In this document: one piece after another, positions 57,201 through 64,000 of the stretch
Position numbering within the stretch: the stretch's first letter is position 1
Layout of the letters: each line of letters begins with the position of its first letter
Origin: Dromaius novaehollandiae
Lineage: Eukaryota; Chordata; Aves; Casuariiformes; Dromaiidae
Assembly (NCBI RefSeq): GCF_036370855.1
Contig: NC_088099.1
Coordinates: 142,865,017 to 142,929,016 of the forward strand
DNA length: 64,000 bases
Direction of reading: 5' to 3'
Translations under genes and position numbers: made by a program
The notes under the pieces: generated by a model
The model's database searches: none
Seen by the model: only the letters and a program-made list of their open reading frames with translations
Told to the model about the DNA's origin: nothing

Positions 57201-60200
57201 ACTTCATCTAGTGATCCACTCCTGTAACACCGATTACTTGGTAGTGTAGACGTAGCCTCTGAACATGGATGAAGATGAGGGTTTGGGAATCACATTGTCA
57301 GCGTTATCTTCATGAACAAAAGCTAACACAGGGCAAGTACCTCTCTCCTTCGAGCATGGATTAGCTTGGATCCCCTTCTACTACAAGCAGCATCCTTTCA
57401 GGACAGCGAGCAAGGCAGTACTGTTTGCGTTATCTAGCAGATTGGGAACGCTGTTCTGACAAACCAGCATTAGATTGTGTAGATGACTGATATGCTTAAA
57501 GCCAGTGTAATAGGATTACACATATTAGCTTGGTCGGTTTCAGACAACGGAACATGAGATAATCACACTTGATGAAGAGCCTCTGTACTACAGATAACTG
57601 AAACATTTTTTGTTGGTGGCACTGATTTAGCCTACCCAGAGGAGTCAGCAGAGATGGTATATGACTGTATTGCTAAATTTCCCACCGTTGGTAAGAATTA
57701 ACGATTGTTTAGTTTCTTTGAAACACCTGAAAAAGCAAGCAAGTGCGTGCAAAACCCCCAAAACATTCCCTCCCCCTCCCCCAGTTTGTATGACATGGTA
57801 CAGAATGACACAGATTTGTGTAATTTGCATTTTTTTGACCCGTTAGCCATAACCTTTCTCCGAGACACCTGAAGATGCTCAGTACATCAGAATTATTCAT
57901 GTTTATCAACTATTCTGTAATTTTAGTCTTGCCCAGCACAGAAGTCAGTCATACTGGTTTCTATTTCCTTTGGTGCATAGGAAAAGCCTTAGAAGAAAAA
58001 AAAAGTTTGACATTTGCCACCTTTCATCTAACAAGTAGCAGTTTAACTACTGAAATCTTTTGCAACCACCACTTTGTTCTGATGAGCTACCAAAGATTTG
58101 AAAGGCAAAAATTTAGGCTTCAAATTTTAAAGTATTGGTGTGATGATTCTCTAGGCTGAAGGGGACAGGACAAGATGCATCATGCATTGCTCATAAGGGC
58201 TAGGTGTGAGAGGGGCAGGACGTGTGTCTGTACAGGTTTCAGTAAATTCACACCCGTGCTGTTTTGCAGAACATCTCAGTAACAGCATTGTATGCTAACT
58301 GGAATGGATTTCCCTAACATTCTGCAGAAGGTGGATTTTTTTTCTTTTCTTCTCAGCCACTGCCGCCTCCTCCTCCTGTATATATGCACTGATTTAAGCT
58401 TGTCGAGTATCAGGTTTCCAGGTTTTTTAAGTATCTTCATGGCAAATTAATTGTGAATATAGTTAGTGGAAGCAAATTAAGTGATCACATAAAATAAGAA
58501 TTTAAACTAATTAGATTTAGAGAACCAGAAAATTACAGGGCTTCTGTATCAAGCTTTTGAAGGTATTTCAAAATGGTTTTGGTAGACTGTATGAGAACTA
58601 CAGTCGGTTTAACTTCCCCCACTGCTGTACCCAGTTCCATTGTACTTTCTGTGGACAAACACACTGTCTGTCATAGGATCAAAGAACTCAGGAGTGAATG
58701 GAAAAATTCAATACTGAATAATTTTTCCAGTCCCTCAGAGGTACTTTATTGTTCTCTATGGGATATTTTCCAGTGCTTTGTGTAGCTTGCTTTAAAAATT
58801 CACTGGCAACAGTCTTTTCCCTTTGTACTTCTACAAACCAGTGGATCTTACCCGTCAGGAAGTCTTAAGCACTTGTCTGCACATTCCAGAACTGTAGCAG
58901 AACAGATTAAGAGATAAGAACAAAAGAAGTTATTATAGAGTAATATTCTCTGCTTTGCTGGAATAATACTTTATATTGACAACTTAATCCAAAAAGTTAA
59001 AGTAATTATATTGGAATTAGAAGCGACTTGTTTATAAAATCACAAGGGGGAGTTGTTCCTATTTAACTATAGCAAAATAGCTTCTTCATTACTGCTACAT
59101 CCATCCATTTTCTTCAGTGAACAAACCCTAGGTCTTCAGCTTCCCAATTTGAGTTAGTAAAGACATGAACAGTCTCACTGTTAAATTGCTTAAAGATGCG
59201 GACACTGTGCAGATCTGCAGATAACTGGATTCCACTGTCATGTAGCTGTTTAGCTAACATAGCCTCCAAACCCTCCAAACTTCGTGCCACTAAGTCATGT
59301 GGTTTTATTTTAGTAAAATCTGCATTCGTATTAGCAAAACTAACCCAAATATAAAACAAAACTTAAAGAGCCTAAACTCAGTCCACCAGGCTGAAGACTC
59401 AAAATAATATAAATTGAGGGGAGGGGGAACACAACTGGAGATTATGAATTTTCTGTTGCAGAAAATAAGAGCCCAGAAGAACTATCGTCATTAGCCAGAC
59501 CCCCCAGAGCAGAGGCCGTGAGATTGAGTCGATCTGTTTTCCTGCTTCAGTCAGTTCAGTGTTCTACTTTATAGCATATCATGAAGAGTTGATGCATGAG
59601 GCAGAAATCTAAGACTAGAAAATAACCGGAGATCCAGCTGACTTCCCGGATGAAAACCACCACCTGAAACAGTGGCTCCATATCATCCTCTCCAGAGAGG
59701 ATCACTATGAAGACATCATCCCAGAAATGCCAGTGGAACATCTCTGCAGAAAGGAGAGAGACAGCAGATGGAGGGCACAGCTCTTCTGGCCAGGTGAAGC
59801 TATACAAGCCTTCCCACAGCAGAACACGCCTGTAGAGCCTTGGAAGTGGAATATACAAGGGAATTATGACAGCTCTGGAAAGTGAACATCCCCCTCATGA
59901 GGCACATCCTCTCCACTATGTACCCTTCTTTGTTTTTTCTTGGAGTTAACGCCAAGTAATGGGAAGAAGTTTCTATAGGGGACAGAAGCAGAAGATGGGA
60001 TTAAGATGAAACCCCTTTATTGCACAAAACAGATTTTTGAAGCAGTCTCCTCCACACAAACTGGGATGGCATGATTAAGTAGCTTGCCCCAAATCAGTTA
60101 AGCTAAAGCGAGAAAAATATTCTGAGCCTCAAACTCAAAACCCAGTGTTTACATTTTAAGACCATGCCCAGTCTTGAAAACGGGCTGTGGGGATGGGGAA

Positions 60201-62770
60201 AAGAAAGAGAGGGAATTAAAAAACAAAGCCTTTCGGCATTCCTACTGAAGATCAAAAGAAGGAAATTTTAACCAACATACTATTAAAATTCTTTCTTTGG
60301 TATGAGTGAAGTTTGGACTACCAATTACAGAAAAATTCAGGCTCTTAAAACAACAGATGTCTCCTCCATCTCCCAGTGTGCCGCCTCTTTATGGCTGCAA
60401 AATGAAATTAAACAATATTCCAAATAAATCAACACTTCCACTGCCTCTGCTGTGAAACCAAGCTGCCTGAACGGCAGAACCTTTGACAATCCTGGTAAGC
60501 TTCATTCCCGCAGTTGGCCACAGACAGCCTGTACGGGTGCCGTCACTGACTACCACGCAGAATTACATCAAACGGTGCAAAGTGACGCTGGTATGCACCG
60601 GTCTTCCTCAGGAAACAAGGGCCCAACAATGAACTGGACTAGGCTTATCACACCAGCTCCAACTTAACGGCTAGCAACAGATTCACAAGCTACAAAATGG
60701 GTGAAATACTTCCTTATGCTTTCACCAGCAGAGCGTGTCTCTGAAAAATCCCGTTTGACCAACCAATCAATCAGCACTGATCAATCACAAATAAAGGGAG
60801 GCAGATGAACACACAAATGCATTAAGTAGCTGAGGAATGTCTATACAGTGCTACAGTAGTGAAGTACACAAAATCAGAGGCCAGACTATAGCAATGACAG
60901 GACATGAGGAAACAAATGGAACGGGGGAGGCAAAGCTGCAATCCTAGCAGACACTGCTGTTGCATATAACTCTGAATAGCTACCAGTGAGCTGGCTGAGC
61001 AGTGCCCATCAGCCACTGCAGGAAGTCAGAGGTGGCTATAAGGGAGCCAGAACGGAAGAAAAAGAGGAAGCAACAAAACTTGCTACCATACAGCTTTTAT
61101 AAAATGAGTTGAAAAAGCACAGGTAAACCATGAACCCCTTCGAGAAGGGGCTCCTTCCATACAGGAGAAAAGTGGTAGGGACAAGTTTGTGACGGTTTGG
61201 AAAAATAAATCATAGCAAACTAATAAAAATGGCTCTGTGGCCTATCTGCTGTAACAGCAGTATGTCTGGAAGGCAAAAATACTGACAAAAGCTAGCTCAG
61301 CAGTCGTAGTTAAGCCACACCAGGTAAGAACTAACAGCATACCTGACGAGATAAAGCGGCAGACGCTACAGAAAAAAAAACAGACAAATGATGACTGGAG
61401 GAGGCTGCACAGAGTTTAAGAGCTGAAGTCTAGAGCTTACCTTCCAATTTACAAAGCACGTAATTTATCTGACATCTGTGGCTCAATTCAGCTGCTCACA
61501 AATAGGCTCACATACACATCTCATGACATTTAATACTACAATTTCCCATACATTGGAATGGCAGATATGATGCGAGACCAAAGTCTGTACCCTTCCAGCT
61601 GGAGGTCAAGCGGGGAATCCTGGGGATCCCAAACAGCACTAAACAAATGTTTTGGCAACTGAACCAAGCATATTGAACCTGCATTTTCCAGGCTCAGTAA
61701 AAAAATATGTAAGTAATTCCAATATCACCTTTAACTGTTTATCAGAAATTTCTGAATTTTCAACTCACTTCCATTTCACTCTTTGCATAACACAAGCCTG
61801 TGAGCTTTTCAAGGCTTGTATTAAGAGGTTCCCCCTTCTCTTACCACTGTAAAGCCATTATTAAAACAGGTTTAAAACTTGTTTTACAAGCCTCTTACCC
61901 AGAGAGGCTCTCGCCCTCTACAGCTATTATTATTGGCAAAGCTTTTCCACAAGGTGGCATACTCTCCAGAGAGACATATGCTGAAGTCAGTTTAGGCAAG
62001 AGAATTTTTTTTAACTGCAAACAAACAAAAAAGTTTCTCTTACCAGCATTCAGTCAAGAGACAGCAGAAGGCAAGAACCACAATGGAGACTGGGGCTAAG
62101 AATAAGGGTAGGAATTTCTCTTTAGCAAGCTGCACATAAGATGAGAGATTAACAAGAAGTAACTTCTCAATAATTATTTTTGCACCACTCAAGTTGTGGT
62201 GGGCCAGGATATCAGCAAGTTATGTCACCAGCGAATTTCAAGAATTGCTCCACGTCAGTGAGGTACCCGGGCTATGCATGATGGGCTCTGCCAGAGGGCT
62301 CAGAGCAGCCACACTGCTGTGCACAGCCATCCCTCCTGCAGCCTAGCATAGGCTCCAAGGGAGAAGGGGGGGAAAGAGATCCTATAGCTCCCTTACATAT
62401 CCAAGAAGCTCAGTGCAGTCCACAGGTATTCAAAGGACCATCTAGTCACTTCAGATTATCTGCTTGGTCCTTCAGTGTAACAAATACCACAAGGATTCCT
62501 CAACGACAAAACAAAACCAAAAAAACAAAACACACACGCTGTTTCACTGCATTTACATGTTTATACTAGGATAGGGGAGGGAGAACTCACCTCCATTTGG
62601 AGAGCAGCAGTGTCCTGGTCATAGTGTCCCATGATATTTGGGAAAAAAGTCATATTATAAGCCATTCCCGAACATCTGGAAATAGTGATCGGCTCACAGG
62701 TGAACAAACTGTGCCCGTGCACCAGAGTCAGCAGGGAAGCGCAGGTCACGGAGAGCGCCAGCACTCCCAT
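36075..62770 (-). CDS. FZD6: FZD6, Frizzled-6 Wnt receptor (6 coding exons)
   Basis: Exons in transcript order 62770-62591, 44159-43963, 41485-40468, 38430-38282, 37206-36775 and 36231-36075 total 2133 nt, 710 aa (human 706), in phase throughout. FZD6 is a seven-pass receptor acting mainly in planar cell polarity and non-canonical Wnt signalling. Visible are a signal peptide (1-19), the Frizzled cysteine-rich domain with all ten cysteines (25, 33, 70, 79, 86, 96, 100, 107, 124, 130), N-glycosylation site NMT at 39, seven hydrophobic segments (about 190-495), and the Dishevelled-binding KTxxxW motif KTCSEW (499-504). A 200-residue Ser/Thr-rich tail follows. As in other FZD6 there is no C-terminal PDZ ligand. 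The linker between CRD and TM1 (from [11 protein letters not shown]) is unusually Ala/Thr-rich and diverged. The third coding intron uses a GC-AG pair. The start at 62770 is the first ATG in frame, with A at -3 and G at +4. Confidence 0.97.
36232..36774 (-). other. FZD6: FZD6 coding intron 5
   Basis: A 543-bp GT-AG phase-2 intron; nothing else recognised. Confidence 0.85.
36775..37206 (-). CDS. FZD6: FZD6 coding exon 5 (cytoplasmic tail)
   Basis: Codes [20 protein letters not shown], then [20 protein letters not shown] and the Ser/Thr-rich stretch [20 protein letters not shown], ending KRIREG. The basic juxtamembrane region and the [20 protein letters not shown] block are strongly conserved in FZD6. 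Confidence 0.97.
37207..38281 (-). other. FZD6: FZD6 coding intron 4
   Basis: A 1.08-kb AT-rich intron. It contains a 16-bp sequence (TTATTAATAAACATTA) repeated at 37545-37560 and 37573-37588, 28 bp apart. No other feature seen. Confidence 0.8.
37545..37588. repeat. Short tandem duplication
   Basis: Two exact 16-bp copies of TTATTAATAAACATTA start 28 bp apart, with a partly similar spacer. It looks like a local replication-slippage duplication. Confidence 0.85.
38282..38430 (-). CDS. FZD6: FZD6 coding exon 4 (TM7 and KTxxxW)
   Basis: A 149-nt exon too short for most ORF scans. After acceptor TTCTAG it codes [20 protein letters not shown], then [20 protein letters not shown] and NFFNRNRKR, ending in two bases of an Asp codon before GTAAGG. 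It supplies the seventh transmembrane helix and the Dishevelled-binding motif. Confidence 0.96.
38431..40467 (-). other. FZD6: FZD6 coding intron 3 (GC-AG)
   Basis: A 2.04-kb phase-0 intron with donor CAG/GCAAGT and acceptor TTCTAG. No alternative GT donor keeps the reading frame into exon 4. Contents otherwise AT-rich. The part at about 38850-39200 is less AT-biased and could be conserved non-coding DNA, but that is only an impression. Confidence 0.85.
40468..41485 (-). CDS. FZD6: FZD6 coding exon 3 (TM1-TM6)
   Basis: The largest exon (1018 nt). It starts at the Arg-Leu of RLVNCDET, codes the diverged linker, [19 protein letters not shown] and helices 1 to 6, and ends [11 protein letters not shown] at codon 465. 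The segment from [10 protein letters not shown] onward is almost identical to mammalian FZD6. The next in-frame codons in the intron are eight sense codons and a stop. Confidence 0.97.
41486..43962 (-). other. FZD6: FZD6 coding intron 2
   Basis: A 2.5-kb phase-2 intron. AT-rich, with one MIR relic at 43555-43635. Nothing else recognised. Confidence 0.8.
43555..43635 (-). repeat. MIR-type SINE relic
   Basis: The block 'aaaccctgtgaggtaggtat' followed by 'cattatgcctagttgagaga' and 'tgagaaagcagag' is the reverse of the MIR core (TTTCCTCATCTGTAAAATGG ... CCTACCTCACAGGGTT). It is a short and strongly diverged piece. Confidence 0.6.
43963..44159 (-). CDS. FZD6: FZD6 coding exon 2 (cysteine-rich domain)
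   Basis: After acceptor CCAAAG it codes [20 protein letters not shown], then [40 protein letters not shown] and ELECN plus two bases of Arg. It carries seven of the ten CRD cysteines. Donor GTATGG. Confidence 0.97.
46800..48150 (-). repeat. Ancient CR1-like LINE, about 1.35 kb
   Basis: Ordered blocks match, on the reverse strand, the old CR1 lineages best preserved in turtles and crocodilians: 'tccaatccctttttgaacca', 'aacactaaatctcatctatt', 'ctctgcaaatcttcagtcaa', 'cttttccaggtcatttccga', 'gattggggaacccctctagt', 'atatcaaagtgcttttgaaa', 'tccttcaaagaacttcaata' and 'gattttataagcaattactt'. These are the pieces of the reverse-transcriptase end of the ORF, in the right order. Divergence is high, there is no open frame, and both ends are worn. 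It is much older than the ordinary avian CR1 copies at 2.4 and 4.0 kb. Confidence 0.7.
48930..49500 (-). promoter_or_regulatory. CpG-enriched patch in FZD6 intron 1, possible alternative first exon
   Basis: About 570 bp with clearly more CpG than the surrounding intron (AGCGCG, GGCCGG, TCCGGCGG, GAGCGCGGA). On the minus strand, FZD6's own strand, it ends in a strong donor TGTGG/GTAAGT (exon end 49066). This is suggestive of an internal promoter with a 5' exon, or of an enhancer. There is no direct evidence that it is used. Confidence 0.3.
50340..50440 (-). repeat. MIR-type SINE relic
   Basis: The block 'gtaatttgctcgtggccaca', 'cagtgaatccgctgccaaga' and 'atccctgacttccaattcat' parallels the reverse of the MIR 5' half (CTTGCCCAAGGTCACACAGC ... 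TGGCAGAGCTGGGA). Only about 80-100 bp survive. Confidence 0.5.
51053..51068. promoter_or_regulatory. Inverted homeodomain-type half sites
   Basis: ATTAG, six bases, then CTAAT (ATTAGTGCATGCTAAT) is an inverted repeat of the homeodomain core TAAT, inside an AT-rich stretch that looks like conserved non-coding DNA. Motif presence is seen; regulatory use is a guess. Confidence 0.2.
52173..52202. repeat. (CA)n microsatellite
   Basis: About 15 CA dinucleotides interrupted once by an extra A. Confidence 0.95.
53195..53470. repeat. Probable old interspersed repeat, family unknown
   Basis: The run 'gggctaaatccacaaaaggg' ... 'gaggcacttagcaaaatccc' ... 'gaattcaggaacctggcaga' has the repeated GGCACCT / AACCT phrasing of old non-autonomous elements seen in turtles and crocodilians. 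It differs in texture from the flanking intron. I cannot name the family or its exact ends. Confidence 0.35.
60060..60180 (-). repeat. Possible MIR-type relic
   Basis: The phrases 'taagtagcttgccccaaatc', 'agttaagctaaagcgagaaa' and 'caaaacccagtgtttacatt' resemble the reverse of the MIR 5' half with spacing kept, but identity is weak. Confidence 0.3.
62591..62770 (-). CDS. FZD6: FZD6 coding exon 1 (signal peptide, start of CRD)
   Basis: Exactly 60 codons: signal peptide [19 protein letters not shown], then [20 protein letters not shown] and [20 protein letters not shown], Glu. It ends in phase 0 before GTGAGT. ATG context is AAA-ATG-G. Confidence 0.97.
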
Positions 62771-62789
62771 TTTGCCACGATCTCCGACC

Positions 62790-62840
62790 TCAGCACATCG
62801 CTCGCACGCGCTGTCTGCTCGCAGGGATAAAACCACGCAT
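62790..62840 (-). CDS. FZD6 leader uORF 2 (16 codons)
   Basis: ATG at 62840 with GAGG before it, reading [16 protein letters not shown], then TGA at 62790. It ends 19 bp before the FZD6 ATG, in a different frame. Translation is not shown by sequence. Confidence 0.3.
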   Translation of the reverse strand: MRGFIPASRQRVRAMC

Positions 62841-62890
62841 CCTCCTCTCCTCCTGCCACGGCGGCGGGACCCAGGCCGGGAGGAGGGCGA

Positions 62891-62926
62891 TCAGGCTCCT
62901 CGCTGCTGCCTCGGGCACCTCCCCAT
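62891..62926 (-). CDS. FZD6 leader uORF 1 (11 codons)
   Basis: ATG at 62926 in strong context (A at -3, G at +4), reading MGRCPRQQRGA, then TGA. It lies in the proposed leader exon, upstream of uORF 2. Being in good context, it could lower FZD6 translation. Confidence 0.35.
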   Translation of the reverse strand: MGRCPRQQRGA

Positions 62927-63483
62927 CTTGCCCGGCTTCAGGAAACCCCGCCGCCAACTCGCCAGCTGCGGAAGCGAGCAGAGACGAGCCGCCGTCATCC
63001 CCGGCCGGCCGCCCCGGCCCGCGCACGGAGCCCCCGGGCGGAGCCGGCTGCCCGCCGGCAGGAGCCGCCGCCGCCGGCCGAGGCCTCGCGGCCGCCCCGG
63101 CCCCCACCTACCCCGCAGGGCCCCGTCGCGTCCCGCGCCTCGCCCCGGGGCAGCGCCGCGCCTCGGCGCCGCCGCCGCCCGGGCCCCGCCGCCCCGCGCC
63201 GGCTTCCCAGCCCCGCCCTGCGCAGCGGCGCCGCGGGGGCTGGCGGGGACCCGCCCGGGAGCGGGGGCTCGCCGGGCGCCGCCGCCTGCGCCCCGCGCCT
63301 CACCTGGCCCCGCGCGGCCCCTCCCCTCCCTCCCCGCCGCGCCGCGCCCGCAATGGCCGCGGCGGCCGGGCGCGACCCACAGGATGTGGCGCCGAGGGGG
63401 CGCTCGCGCGATACTTGGGCGGCCGGCGGGGGCGGGGGGCGACGCCCTCACCTTTCCCGCCCGCCCCGCTGAGGGGACGGCGC

Positions 63484-63511
63484 GCCCCGCCCCGCCCCGC
63501 CCCGCCCCGCC
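63484..63511. promoter_or_regulatory. Tandem GC boxes (CCCCG)n
   Basis: Five to six CCCCG units in tandem give overlapping CCCCGCCCC motifs, the Sp1/KLF-type GC box, in the FZD6 CpG island. Confidence 0.7.
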
Positions 63512-63700
63512 GCCCCCGCCTGCCGCCCCCCCGAGAAGGCCCCGCAGGCAGCGCTCGGCGCCGGCGGGAGCGCCGTGCTCAGGCCGGGCGTTGCCTCCCC
63601 GGGCGACGCAGGGTTCCCTCCTTCGCAGGCGGGAGCGGTGTGTCCGTTGGCCGCATCCGGCCTGATCCGAATAAACGTGCACAGCTAGGATTTCCAGACC

Positions 63701-64000
63701 AGCACAGCTTCCACAGCGCTCCGGCTGAGTCAGTCCCCGGGAGCAAACACCCAGAAAACCAAGTGGAAGGGGAAATCCTTCCAAATAATATCTGACACTT
63801 AGGTTTTAATAACCATACTAAATATTAGCTGGGCAATGTGTTATATAAACATTGGGATGGTTTTCAGAATTTCAAATATCAAGAATGAACTCATCCCTTC
63901 TATCAACGTAATTCTGAAATTTGTTTCCAGATGAGCATGTTACATCCAGTAAACCACATCACTGCTGAGTTCTGCAAGTGCTCTGCAACCGGTCGCCAGG
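63701..64000. other. Upstream flank of FZD6
   Basis: AT-rich DNA beyond the CpG island. No gene, repeat or motif recognised. Confidence 0.7.

Larger units (their letters stand above)
44160..62590 (-). other. FZD6: FZD6 coding intron 1 (18.4 kb)
   Basis: The long phase-0 intron between CRD exons. Identified contents, listed separately: an ancient CR1-like LINE (46.80-48.15 kb), MIR relics (50.34-50.44 and possibly 60.06-60.18 kb), a CA microsatellite (52.17 kb), a probable old repeat (53.2-53.5 kb) and a CpG-enriched patch (48.93-49.50 kb). Also present is a GC-richer segment at 55.13-56.28 kb with no recognised family. The remainder (44.16-46.8, 50.5-52.1, 53.6-55.1, 56.3-60.0, 60.2-62.5 kb) is AT-rich with nothing I can name. 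Confidence 0.8.
62771..63700 (-). promoter_or_regulatory. FZD6: FZD6 CpG-island promoter and 5' UTR
   Basis: A dense CpG island. Within it, on the minus strand, CAG/GTGAGG at 63304 and a pyrimidine-rich CTTCCGCAG acceptor (exon restart 62965) define a likely 338-bp 5'-UTR intron (63303-62966). The leader exon 62965-62771 carries two short upstream ORFs. Tandem CCCCG units at 63484-63511 form several overlapping Sp1-type GC boxes and suggest transcription starts between about 63310 and 63480. There is no TATA box. Confidence 0.65.

Noticed and set aside
62685-63784. A 326-codon plus-strand ORF and a 297-codon minus-strand ORF in the FZD6 CpG island
   Set aside because: Arg/Pro/Ala-rich CpG-island translations. 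No conserved motif; the minus frame is the leader region, not a coding extension of FZD6.

Overview
This is vertebrate nuclear DNA, most likely from a bird. It has intron-containing genes with CpG-rich first exons set in AT-rich introns, few repeats, and those that can be recognised are mostly CR1 LINE pieces plus very old MIR/L2-like relics. Gene order and orientation match the vertebrate block DCAF13 / SLC25A32 / CTHRC1 / FZD6 (human 8q22.3, here reversed). A crocodilian or turtle cannot be formally excluded, but the low repeat content and short introns favour a bird.

Layout. 1-1283: promoter-proximal end of DCAF13 on the minus strand; only the first coding exon (1214-1283) and part of intron 1 are inside. 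1284-1540: a 257-bp head-to-head promoter with a TCTCGCGAGA palindrome. 1541-14889: SLC25A32 on the plus strand, seven coding exons, 323 aa, all junctions in phase, then a long 3' UTR to about 17.9 kb. 17940-24447: CTHRC1 on the minus strand, four coding exons, 241 aa; its poly(A) signal lies within 40 bp of the distal SLC25A32 signal, so the two genes meet tail to tail. 24.45-25.13 kb: CTHRC1 CpG-island promoter. 25.13-35.0 kb: intergenic, no recognisable gene, one CR1 scrap, one MIR relic, one unexplained run of minus-strand ORFs. 35.0-62.77 kb: FZD6 on the minus strand, six coding exons, 710 aa, with an 18.4-kb first coding intron. 62.77-63.7 kb: FZD6 CpG-island promoter, with a probable 5'-UTR intron and two upstream ORFs.

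Function. The genes form a conserved neighbourhood rather than an operon. SLC25A32 moves FAD/folate into mitochondria and DCAF13 acts in ribosome small-subunit assembly; they share a housekeeping-type bidirectional promoter. CTHRC1 is a secreted collagen-repeat glycoprotein known to stabilise Wnt-Frizzled-Ror2 complexes, and FZD6 is a planar-cell-polarity Frizzled receptor, so two Wnt/PCP genes sit in tandem.

Most notable points: the FZD6 intron after codon 465 uses a GC-AG splice pair, and read-through there would make a receptor without TM7; the SLC25A32 and CTHRC1 transcripts probably overlap at their 3' ends; FZD6 has two candidate uORFs; the CTHRC1 start codon region is duplicated as a 12-bp repeat; and an unusually old CR1-like LINE of about 1.35 kb survives in FZD6 intron 1. 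I found no phage, CRISPR, tRNA, rRNA or intact mobile element, and no evidence of a wholly new system.
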